Origin: Drechslerella dactyloides
Taxonomy: Eukaryota; Ascomycota; Orbiliomycetes; Orbiliales; Orbiliaceae
Reading direction: 5' to 3'
DNA: 64,000 bases
Assembly (NCBI GenBank): GCA_020064725.1
Contig: JAGTWJ010000017.1
Coordinates: 2,232,001-2,296,000, forward strand
The position numbers were made by a program, and so were the translations under genes. Positions 48,352 through 58,110 of the stretch are shown piece after piece. Each line of letters begins with the position of its first letter. Position 1 is the first letter of the stretch. The notes beneath the pieces are model-generated. The model worked only from the letters and a program-made list of their open reading frames with translations, did no database searches and had not been told where the DNA came from.

Positions 48352-49632
48352 ATGACGGACCCGAATAATACGTCAAACTTCGCCGGCGATGCGACGCCTC
48401 CGCCTACGCCACCTGCAGCTTCGACCGTCCATGGCACGGCGCCCATCCCGCCCGCTCGCATCAACCGCGACCAGAACCTCGGCCGCATCGGCCCCGTTGT
48501 CAACGTGCCCATTCCGACGAACCTCGTCGGTAGGCCGGACTACTCGCGCGCACCGGGTCTTGACATGACGAAGATTGCACCGCGGCAGAGACTCGACAAT
48601 GACGAACATGTCGATGACGAAGACGACGATAACACTGTTGTAGACGATGTGGACGAGGGCACTAGCGATAACGCATCTTTCTTCTCCAGCATCTTTAGCA
48701 TGTTCAGACCTGGTACCAGCAGCAGCAGCGCTACCGCCAATACCACTACCGCAGCCAAAACCGACAAGGGCAAAGCTCCAGCTCCAGCCAAAGAAGTAGA
48801 TCCCGAATCGGACGCCCTGGAAGCCTCCTCGCTGCTGTCAACCCGTCTCCCCCCCGAACTCGTCCCGGACATCCTCGACCACGCCTCCTACTTCCCACAC
48901 GCCGTCCTCGCGTCCAGCACAACACCAACCTCCGTCTCCGACGGCGACAAAGTCTACCTCACCGCCACGATCCCGGACTTCCCAGCCCTCGACGAGACCA
49001 CCGCTGGCCGCGGCGGCGCGGAAGGCGCCGGCGGGCGCGCGGGACGGGTGCGGCGGCTGGTCTTCCGGCTGCGCTCTCGCGACCAGGGGTGGAGTTCCTT
49101 CCCGGAGGACGAGAAGACCTACCGCGGCGCCTGGAGCTGGCTGGACGTCGAGCTCTGGCGGCGCCAAACCGCGGACGACACTGCCACCACCACTCAAGAC
49201 ACCACCACCTCCTCCCTCACCACCTCCCTCATCACTCCTCCAAACTCAGCCAACACCACCACTGAAAATAACGACGAAGACCCCGACCCCGCAGATGCAC
49301 CAGGACATACCACCGACGGCGACAAAGAGTTACTGGGAACCTGGCTCCTACAACGTAACGTCCACGCCGAGCTCGCGATGTCAGACCACACCATAATATG
49401 GGACTACCAAGTCGACGAACTACCGGACTCCGCCGACGAAAAATGGGAAGACAACACGATAAACGAAAACGGCCACCGCGACCGCTGGCACCGCGGCGGC
49501 CGGATCGCGAATGGCGAGTTTATTCGCATGTTGAAGGGCGGTGATGAGATACGGGTTGTTATGAAGGCTCGGTTTCCGGGGTGGTCGTGCAACGTTAACA
49601 GGTGTGAGGTTGAATGCTGGTGGGCTGTCTAA
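48352..49632 (+). CDS. F-box-like fungal protein with lectin-like C-terminal strands
   Basis: A single exon of 426 residues starting in a good context (AAAATGAC). Residues 1-155 are Pro/Thr-rich and acidic. LSTRLPPELVPDILDHASYFP near 163-183 looks like a short F-box (LPxELxxxIL). A split beta-rich region follows, VYLTATIPDF, RRLVFRLRSRDQGWSS and WSWLDVELWRR, then after a Thr/Asn-rich insert (about 280-325) GTWLLQRNVHAELAMSDHTIIWDY and FPGWSCNVNRCEVECWWAV at the C-terminus. This strand pattern is common in uncharacterised fungal F-box-like proteins. A role as a substrate receptor for an SCF ubiquitin ligase is only a possibility. It converges with APE4. Confidence 0.6.
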   Translation: MTDPNNTSNFAGDATPPPTPPAASTVHGTAPIPPARINRDQNLGRIGPVVNVPIPTNLVGRPDYSRAPGLDMTKIAPRQRLDNDEHVDDEDDDNTVVDDVDEGTSDNASFFSSIFSMFRPGTSSSSATANTTTAAKTDKGKAPAPAKEVDPESDALEASSLLSTRLPPELVPDILDHASYFPHAVLASSTTPTSVSDGDKVYLTATIPDFPALDETTAGRGGAEGAGGRAGRVRRLVFRLRSRDQGWSSFPEDEKTYRGAWSWLDVELWRRQTADDTATTTQDTTTSSLTTSLITPPNSANTTTENNDEDPDPADAPGHTTDGDKELLGTWLLQRNVHAELAMSDHTIIWDYQVDELPDSADEKWEDNTINENGHRDRWHRGGRIANGEFIRMLKGGDEIRVVMKARFPGWSCNVNRCEVECWWAV

Positions 49633-50334
49633 TCGCATCCTCACTTACTTCCCCCTACGAACGACAAACCAAAGAAAAAACTATAAAAAGAAAAGCGTTG
49701 GAATGCAGGGATGAAGGAGGAGAGTGGAGGAGAGGGGAAGCGGTAGACGTGGGGTGATGGGGTGGCCGGCGTTCGAGTTCCGTAGATATGACTTGTGGTA
49801 TCATCATCACGTTACGTTGCATTCGCTGATTGGACTGGTCGTACATTGCGGGATATAAAATACAAAAGCAGCACATCGGACAGGCGGGCGGATTAACGGC
49901 CGGACGGACGGTATATATCGTCGGTATCGTCTACCTCGCCGTCTTGTCGTCATTTGTTTCCTTACTTTTTTTTAATGACCGACAATACGTGTTTTAATGC
50001 AGCGGTGTGTATGTGTATCAGTACGGAGGACCCGAGTATACAAATTGTTAGCTGGTGGATGGCTGATTTTTCTTGGAGAATACATGTAAACTACAGGATG
50101 GCAATTCAAATCTTACGCAGTTACAATATCGGTACCAATTGGTGTAAAATACAATTTCCGTCTGCAGAATATACATTTGCCCATGCATACATGGCACAGG
50201 TCCGACTAGCTGGCCAATTGCATTCTCGGCCGATGATGATACATACAATCTACCGGCCCATGCCACAATCTCTTCTGAGATCCCACATCCACGCACCAAG
50301 CATGCCTGTATAAATGTCCGTGTAAACTTGCGAC
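49633..50334. other. Convergent intergenic region, 0.7 kb
   Basis: 3' flanks of the F-box-like gene and APE4; AT-rich after 49960. No gene seen. Confidence 0.55.
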
Positions 50335-52344
50335 TTACACGAATATTGTCGGTTCGAGTTTCGTGTAGCGTTCGAAGAAAGCCTTGAACAGTTTAACGGC
50401 ATGCTCAACGTCGTGCGCGCCACTATATCAACCGTATTAACACCATGTCATCAATAAACACGAGCAAAGCATGAATCAAGGGTAAAGAGTATACTCACCC
50501 AGTCTCGCGGATGCTGTGCATGCTAAGCTGCGCATTCCCCAAATCCAACGTCCGCATCCCCATCTGCGCGCTCAACATCGGCCCAATAGTCGACCCGCAG
50601 CTGCTATCGTTCCTCACAACGAACAGCTGCAACGGCACGCCCGCGGCCCTCGCACACTCCTGCACGAGCACTATCCCCGGTGAATTCGTAGCGTAGCGGG
50701 CGTTGGCATTGATCTTGATGACGGTGCCCTTGTTCATCTCGGGACGGTGGTGGGACTCGTATTTGGCTGGGTAATTTGGATGCACGCTGTGCGCCATGTC
50801 GGCGGATATCAGGAAGGATTTAATGAGGGATTCTTCGTAGTAGGTTGTTGTTGGGGAGAAGAGGGTGTCGCTGGTGTTGGTCGTCGAGTTTGACGAGACG
50901 GAGGCGAAGTCGTAGTCCTTGTCGCCGGAGAGGACAGACAGCCGGCGGACACTGCGTTTATTATCGTGTTAGCTGGCTATTGGGTGTGGATTGGTTGGGG
51001 AGGGGGGAAGTACACTGCGGGGAGGAGGTTCGAGTCGGCGCCTTGGGCGGTCGTCGAGCCGATTTCCTCGTGGTCGAAGCAGGCGATGATGCGGATTCCG
51101 GGCTCGCTGTCCAATGCGTCGTCCGCCTCGACCGACGCGATGAGACTCTCGACAGAGCAGTACGTCATGCCCTGTGCCTATTAGCTTTCCACACTTATTT
51201 GATTCAAGCACGTTGAAGGGAGGAGTCCCACCAAATTGTCGAGGCGGGCGGAGAAGATGAATTCCTCGTTAAGCCCGCCGAGCGTACCCGGCTGCACGTC
51301 GTACAGTATCATCTCAAAATCGAGCACGTCCTCCGGTTCCGCCTCCGTCGCGTCCGAGATCAGCTTGACAACAGCCGGGTGATGGCGCTCCGTGATCGCG
51401 GACAGCGGCGCGAACGGCTTCTGCTGCTCAACCGCATCGTCGCTCGTCTCCGCGGCGGCCGCCGGCGAATCCTTGTTGAGTTCGGCGGCGATGAGGCCGA
51501 GGATTGGGAAGAGCTGCGTTTCCTTGTTGAACTCAAACTTCTCCTGGCGGTCAAGATGAATCGCGAGCGTCGGCACGCGGAGGACTACGATATATCAGTC
51601 AGCGAAAATCCCTCTTCGAATGATAGAGGTGACAAACTTGGCCTATCGATCTTGACGAGTTTGGAGACGATGCTGCCGTCCTTCTGCCGCACCATCGCCC
51701 GCCCAGCCATACTCAAGTCCCTATCGAACCCTATACCCCATCAGCATACATCCCCGACGTAGCACCCGGAAAAGCCAGCGTACAGGTATGCCACAGGCCG
51801 CCGCCATAGCTCTCGACGCCGACCTGCATGAACGTGTTCCCCTCCGTCGTGCGCTTGGACACAGGCTTCAGCCTGAGCGCGCACGAATCGGTATGCGCGC
51901 CGACAATCGACATGGGGTTGCCGGGCTGAATATTAAAACCTTGTTAGATATTTCATAACCCTTCCAGAGTATCGAACGGTGTGGGTCCACGTACCTTCCA
52001 CAGCTTCCCGACGGCAAAGGCGATAATGGACGAGCCGTTACGCGTGAGGAAGTACTTGCCCCCACTGAGCACCTTGCCAGCCCATGCATCCCGTTCCTAT
52101 ACACTTGTCAGCTGCCTGGGCACGATGTAGTCGGGGAAGGGGTGTTCAGCGCACCCTAATCTCGCTGAAACCAGCCTTCAACAGGGACTTCTTCGCAGAC
52201 TCGACGGCGTGGAAGGCTGCACAAGATACATTAGCGGATGCTCTTTGTGTGTCGGGATAATAGCGGGGACTGCGTACGAGTTGGTGAGGCATTGATAAAG
52301 TCGATGAGACCTTGTGCGAAGGCCTTAGACGTCGAGGAGGCCAT
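50335..52344 (-). CDS. APE4: Aspartyl aminopeptidase, M18 family
   Basis: Nine exons join in phase: 52344-52278, 52216-52155, 52096-51995, 51925-51784, 51730-51638, 51584-51232, 51171-51014, 50951-50499 and 50422-50335, giving 505 residues, typical of the family. All zinc ligands and catalytic residues are visible: His88 (GAHTDS), Asp271 (ARLDNL), Glu308/Glu309 (DHEEIG), Asp376 (ISADMAHS) and His471 (LSMHSIRE). The family removes N-terminal Asp/Glu from peptides and forms dodecamers; in yeast, Ape4 is cytosolic and reaches the vacuole by the Cvt route. No N-terminal propeptide is present, unlike the vacuolar Ape1. Nine exons in 2 kb is dense for this window. The intron 51637-51585 has a weak GTTTGT donor but is needed to give the conserved RPILRVPTLAIHLDR. 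Confidence 0.92.
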
Positions 52345-53232
52345 GTTGCCTTATCGGTCAGTCGTTGATAAGGTATTCTTGAGTGTCGATGTATCTGCAA
52401 CCGAAGACGTGAGGTCAAGAGATCAGTAAAATGGACAGAGTACAGATTTAATAATTTAAACGCACAAAAAGAACCAATCATAACACTCGGATCGCTCTCA
52501 CAATTTTGCGCAGTTGAGAATATCCTCAAGTTGATTTCTCCACGTGCGTCAAGCTTTCGCGAAGGCCTGGGGTAGCTTGGCTTAGTATCAGCAGCTGAAC
52601 TGTGGACTCGCAGCGCTAGAATTGAAGACTTTAAATTGGAACGCACGTGTTAGGGACGGAAGGCTACAGCCAAGAGCCAGATAGCCGCGCGAGAAAAGCT
52701 TAGAAAAGGGCAGAATCGATTGATGCCGACGACATGTGGTATCGAACGTTTCGAGCCGTGCCGCGGTGGGGTGAGAGATGTCCGCGCTTATCGGCGGGCT
52801 AGCCCGCCACGTGGGGCGCGGGTCAATTTACAACAGACGTAACGCAAATGTCTACAGGGTCGATATTGTAACCCTCTTCATTATTTTCGCGAAGACAACC
52901 AGCGCTATTGCATTATTTGACGGCCCCAGACTATCAACGGCGAGGAGTAAATATCCATGGTAGTACTAAAATAGACTTTGATTACATAATGTGTACGGGC
53001 CTTGCTGAGAAAAGTCTCGGGCTATGGCGTTCGCAAATATATATTAGCCAAGAAAACTAGAAGCTTCCGAGTTATACAATTCTAGATCGATATTTTTATT
53101 GATCTGGGAGCTCAAGGAAACTCGCTCGCGTAGGCGTTATAATATGTCTGATAGACTATCCTACGAAAATCGCGCAGCAATTCTAAAGGCAAAGTATTCA
53201 GGTCGAATAGTAGCGCTAGCCCTTTTCGGGGT
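52345..53232. other. APE4 upstream region, 0.9 kb
   Basis: Becomes AT-rich after 52840. No supported gene. Confidence 0.5.
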
Positions 53233-54932
53233 TTAGAGAATCAGATGTATCATCACTCTGTTTAGAGCGTTCATGAATCCCCTCTTTCCCCGTTGAATGA
53301 CCTCCATTGATGATAGCAGACGTTCTTTCAGTGTCTTCCTCTCAAGTGTGTTCCGGCACGTAACCGGCTTCTGAGCATCCGTCGTCACCACCTTCTGCTT
53401 GATACTTCGCCAGGTCAAATCGACGCCATTGTTAAAACCTCGGGAGGAAGAGAAAGTTCAGGAGAAGGTTTGAATAGCTCCATCGTGGAATCCGAATCCT
53501 CGTCGTTACTCACCGTTGTAGCGAGCTAGGGCATCGTCGAATCTACGCCATTGTTCCATAGCGCGAGCGAGGACCTCGGGGGGAGGGCGAAGTGCAGGAG
53601 AAGGTTCGAATAGCTCCATAGTGGAGTCCTCATCCTCGTCGCTCTTGCCGCCTCTATTGGAGTCATTCCCCGACGCTGCGAGTTGTGAACTCCCTGGCTC
53701 CGATTTGACGACGGAATCCTTATTGTAATCTCTGAGACGTCCTTCGTATCGTGATCTTGGGCCCTGAAGCCCTGTGGCTCCCAGAATCTTCCACAGGTAG
53801 TCGTGCCAAAATAATAAAAACGCTGAGGGCAAAGGCAATTCAGCAGGATCTGTTGTAGTAAGCCGAATGATATCGCCGTCTCGAAGTAGGCGAGGCGTGC
53901 GTAGCCTCAGTCGGGATGGTTTCCCCCCTGCATCAAAACTGCACTGATCCTCCGGCTCTTGCGGGAGGTGCGTGAAAATACACCTCATCCCATCAATTGA
54001 TGAATAGCATACGTATTTTGCGTCGAGATAATGCGGATTATCTTCTGGGCAATGTATCGGCAAAAGAGCGAAATTGCCGGTTTCGAAACGTCTGCGCAGA
54101 CCGACGTCGACGGAGAGTCCATTCGCAGTTGTGTGAACTCCTCGGGAGTCAGAAAGAAGCTCTTCAACTAAAGCATCCCTCAATTTTTCACCCAGCAGGA
54201 TGGATATGAATTCCCAAGTAAGCATGCTGGAATCCTCTTTCAAGTTGAGGGAGGAGTACGGAAACAAAAGCGCAGTATCGCCAAGGCACCCCATATCAAA
54301 ACCGGTGAGAGCGCAATCTGCTTCTTGGCGGTCTCTGCAGTCAGCAGCATAATCCGGCGGTCCCGTTAGTCCTCCCGCTGGTATTTCAGGGAGTGGGTCC
54401 TCGACCCCAAAGAACTGTGCGAGTGAAGGCCCTGTTCGAAATAAATTGGCTGTATTAGCATACCTCCGTGTCCGTCTTAAGTGGGAAACAATATCTCTAG
54501 ATTGATACCTAATATCACATCGGATGCATTGTGTGTGGAGGATGGCTGAGATGGAGGCGCTCGTTCACGAATGACCCTCGGGCGCAGATAAGAAGGCCCG
54601 GCGGTTCTTGAGTGACTGTTTATTTGAGGGGTAGGGCTTTGGATAGGAGTCACTTCAGGTGTCTCAATAGTCACTGCAGGCCGCCCTCCAAAATTTCTTA
54701 GGTTCTTCAGGGCTGTTTGTGTTAATCTCCCCAAGTCAATCATTTGCTCAGTTGTAAGGTCTGTGAATCGTCGAAGAACGGCATCATTTGTTGTAAATGA
54801 TATGAGAGACCGCAATGCGAGGGCTTCGTCGCGATAAACGCAGGATGTTTCCTCAATTTTCGTCAGGATCCTCCCATATATTATAGGGTGGCGCTTGCGC
54901 AAAGGTTCGAACGGTGACCGTAGGCGATCCAT
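53233..54932 (-). CDS. HNH-nuclease-like protein, degenerate active site (3 exons)
   Basis: Exons 54932-54509, 54431-53514 and 53438-53233 join in phase to give 515 residues. If the last intron is not removed, the protein stops at 53506 after YNGE (449 residues). The core follows the fungal HNH_2 layout: RDRQEADCALTG, then TALLFPYSSLN where the family has AHIxPxS, then TTANGLSVDVGLRRRFETGNFALLP where it has NG(I/L)xLxxxLHxLFDxxxFxI. Both catalytic His positions are lost (Leu and Arg), so this is probably not an active nuclease. A strand-rich piece (RLRTPRLLRDGDIIRLTTTDP, ELPLPS, LLFWHDYL) has a clear counterpart in the paralogue at 1140-2842. An acidic DEDEDSTMELF tail segment is duplicated in tandem (see the repeat and finding there). 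The first 140 residues are helical and unrecognised. Confidence 0.6.
53415..53650 (-). repeat. Tandem duplication of exon sequence, one copy now intronic
   Basis: Copy 1 (about 53535-53650) encodes the DEDEDSTMELFEPSP...PPEVLARAMEQWRRFDD segment. Copy 2 (about 53415-53513) is roughly 83% identical over its best 70 bases, but lacks about 14 bases. Copy 2 supplies a GTGAGT donor context at 53513 and a polypyrimidine-CCCGAG acceptor at 53439, making a 75-nt intron whose removal keeps the frame open to 53233. Confidence 0.7.
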
Positions 54933-56266
54933 TCGCGAAGCCTTTGACGAGTAAAGAGTCGACTGTCCGGGCTAAAGCGCTAGGTGAAATGCATTTGCTA
55001 GTCCACAGATGTTCTGGAAAGCTCCGATATCGATATGGGCACGGGGAAGTGTGCTTATCTGTAGTAAAATGAGTTTTCGTATGGAGAGTTTCACGGTAAT
55101 TTCTCCGGAGAACTAGTGATGATGTTAGGAAATAGTTTGGCTGTGTAGCATTCCACTGCCAGGTTGGTAACATTAACGAGAAAGGGGCGGTGGTCTCGAG
55201 GGACAGACTCTGGGTGTCTCAGCCGTCAGATGGTTGTGATCGTTGTGATCGTTGTAATGATTGTGGCGACGTGGTCGTGGTGATGGAAAGTGGAAACAGG
55301 AAGAAGCTCATAGGAGCTGGCAGGAGGAAGATATCGCTACCAGTAAGCTCTCTCCATGGTGCCAAGATTACTCCATCGATGCATCTGCCCTATACATCTC
55401 TGGGTAGAAAAATGCTCTCCTGGAAAATAAGCGCTACTACCAGCCCAGCTTCCAATGAACCTTATTCACCAAAACTTATACCTACATAAACTTTGTTATA
55501 TCGACAGGCTTTAAATCTGAGGAAGTCCCTCGTATCAAAATGAAAGAGTCCAGTGTTCTTTCTGGATAGCAGCTACAGTTTATGACCAGTATGATACGAA
55601 CCAGCAGGTACAAAATAGACGTGGCTGCAATATTTCATGGTGAAGAATCAGCCTATCATTGTTGCATGAGTAGCGTATGGACCTATAGACCAATATGCGT
55701 ATGTGAACAAGGTTTATGCATGACCGATCTTTGCTCTCAAGATCCTCTTCATGATATCGTTCTGTATGCGCGCTATATTTGTTATTCCCTTGCTGGGGCA
55801 TGTCAGCCGGCTGCTAACTCGTAGCGGATCGATTCTGGTCCCGTAAACCAACCTTTAGTCACAAGCCCAGAATTTTTCCGTTGAGACTTCAACAACTCCG
55901 CGTACAGGGTACCCGGGTGTAGTTTCCAGTTCACTGATTTCTAGGGTAGCATCACCTCGTGCGCGCGTGTATCTCCAAGTATACCATTATATTAGAGTAC
56001 TTATATTCATGAATATATACATCCTGACTGCCCTTAACATTTAATGTAACGCCCCTCGAGCCGAGTCTCCCTCGTAACTCCAGTCTACTTTCGGAATCTC
56101 GCGTAGCCATCAGAATAGACAGACCATGAGGACCAACTTGTCCCATAGTAATGCACCTCTGCCTCAATAGCGTAAGGCAATGGCCTGCGTAACCTTAGTA
56201 TACGGTAGGGCATTATACACGCATGGCCATGCGCATGGGCCAGCCATGGGTCGTTCGCAGTCCGGA
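54933..56266. other. Intergenic, 1.3 kb
   Basis: No supported gene. A frame at 54853-55173 (-) overlaps the start of the HNH-like gene and has no coding features. A TGATCGTTG triplet repeat at about 55233-55265 makes a spurious plus-strand frame. Confidence 0.45.
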
Positions 56267-56518
56267 CTAATTAGTGCAGTACACCTCATCAAGAGGATGA
56301 ACGCTTGTTTGACACTCGGTACCCATCCAAATGCACTGATGGCTATGGCAGGCGGTGCACGCGGCCTCAGTCTTCATATTCTCGCAGGTGGGCCGATCGC
56401 GCTTGGTGAGTTTGGTCGATGGGGCCATGACCTCTCTAGCCTGTTCGGGCACCAGAAGAGCGGCTGCGGTCGTGGCCGCGATGAGGAGAGCGACGAGCTT
56501 GGTAGTGTTGAAGTACAT
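56267..56518 (-). CDS. Small secreted cysteine-rich protein with Kex2-type propeptide
   Basis: A single exon of 83 residues. The first 20 or so (MYFNTTKLVALLIAATTAAA) form a good signal peptide. A short pro-region follows, ending at a Lys-Arg pair (KLTKR|DRPTC), the usual site for the Golgi protease Kex2. The mature part would be about 43 residues with six cysteines in the order C-x7-C-x2-C-x4-C-x6-C-x11-C, enough for three disulfides; CxACxxxxCxW recalls PSI/plexin-type cysteine knots but is too short to assign. Signal, pro-region, dibasic site and small Cys-rich product are typical of fungal effectors, antimicrobial peptides or pheromone-like peptides. I started at the Met directly before the signal core; an upstream in-frame Met would bury it. 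No homologue is recognised. Confidence 0.65.
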   Translation of the reverse strand: MYFNTTKLVALLIAATTAAALLVPEQAREVMAPSTKLTKRDRPTCENMKTEAACTACHSHQCIWMGTECQTSVHPLDEVYCTN

Positions 56519-58110
56519 AGCGATGTTTAGTCTGCTAGAGGATGCCTCTGTCGTTAGCATATGTATCGCCATAGCTATACCTCATTGTGTGGACTTGTGG
56601 CATTTTTGTATGGTGTTGTCTATAGGGCGTTATAGAAGGCATATTTACCTTGATTGGAGAACAACGGTAATACAACTTTATTGAAAAGAGGTTGATGGCG
56701 TCTTTGGCGAGGGTGATAGTAGAGAACGATCGAAGGCTGCTCTTGAGATGAATATATCTTGTCGATGTGTCGTGTCAATGAAGTCTTCTTGCCTGGGGTG
56801 ACCAAGCCATATTTATATACAGAGACCCTGCTAATTTTCTTTCTGCAATTTAATATATTCCATGTACTCGACATATACCATGCACCGATGGCCATACATT
56901 TCACGCGGATCCCATAGAAGATCTAGAACACAGTGCTCGCGCTCGTCTACATACATGCTGTCTTGGTTGTCTGTGGAGATTATGCGGAGTAACGGAAACT
57001 GGCAAGCGAGCTTGCAGCGAAAAAAGTGGCCGACAAATGAATGTCTCGTCGGTCGCCCTCAGGATTCACAATAATATACAGCGGCGGTGCAGTTGCAGTT
57101 GCAGTTACACCAAGAACTCTCGAATGCAGCCACCAACCGATCTCGTCAAGCGCCACAAGATGGCGGGGTAGTATAACATTTAAACGCTTTCTAAACCGGC
57201 GTTGCAACGTTGCATTCAGTGGGTGAGTAATGTTTATATGTTCGCCCTCAAATTGGGAGCGCGCACAGATGGAGGTTTCAATTCCCATCCTCTCGGTACC
57301 AACCTGCAAACGCAAACCGGGTCAGTCCAACTCGGGACGTCAGGAACGGACCGGTTTGAGCTTCCCTAGCTTGGAAACTCAAAATGAACCCACCCCAACT
57401 CAATTAGATCCAATTTGGCTAAATAAGTACCACGCGCGGCGCGTGCCACGAGCGCATACGACATACAACCACCAAATTACAGCAGAAAACACACAGCAGA
57501 ATCCGATTGCATGGTTTCCTGTCGGCAGTTCGTCAGCCAACTCGGAATTAATGATTATAACGCTCTACAATGCGTTCTACACATCTCATCTCATGACAAT
57601 ATACGGCCATATATGGAAGAATGCGTAAGAGTTTGACACACGTATCATGAAAATAGCTAAAATCTAGAAGAACTTCTGCGCGAAGCAGTTCCGCCCTATA
57701 TATGTATATACTAGGTAGAGGTATAACACTGATCAGAGGGCGGCGGTGTGATAACCAAAGTATATTCCTCTGTATATCTCCGAAACTTCCCTCGCGAACA
57801 GCAAATGTCAAAATCAGACGGACCAGATAGAAATAACAAAATCGACCAAGATATTCAAATAAAATCATACATAGTCCCAAAACGCCCCGAAACACCCAAC
57901 ATGGAGATTAGCGCGTAAGGAAATAAATTCGGATATATTATCCGTGTTTATGCTAGAGGAAGAAGGGGGTCCATCTTCGCAATATGCATGTAATCGTCTC
58001 TTTTTTTGAGAACATGGTGTCGTAAATCGACCTTCTATATCAAAGAAAATATGAGAAAGAAATTAAAAGCATCTCACAATATGAACAAAAACGTCCGAGT
58101 GGTCAATAGG
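56519..58110. other. Intergenic, 1.6 kb
   Basis: No supported gene. Longest frames lack ATG starts or coding-like composition. AT content rises after 57650. Confidence 0.45.

Noticed and set aside
55190..55489. 99-codon plus-strand frame with CDRCDRCNDCGD
   Set aside because: The Cys/Asp pattern comes from a TGATCGTTG tandem repeat; no metal-binding family fits and it lies upstream of the HNH-like gene on the other strand.
57230..57628. 132-codon plus-strand frame
   Set aside because: No recognised motif, composition like non-coding DNA, and no splice or leader features.
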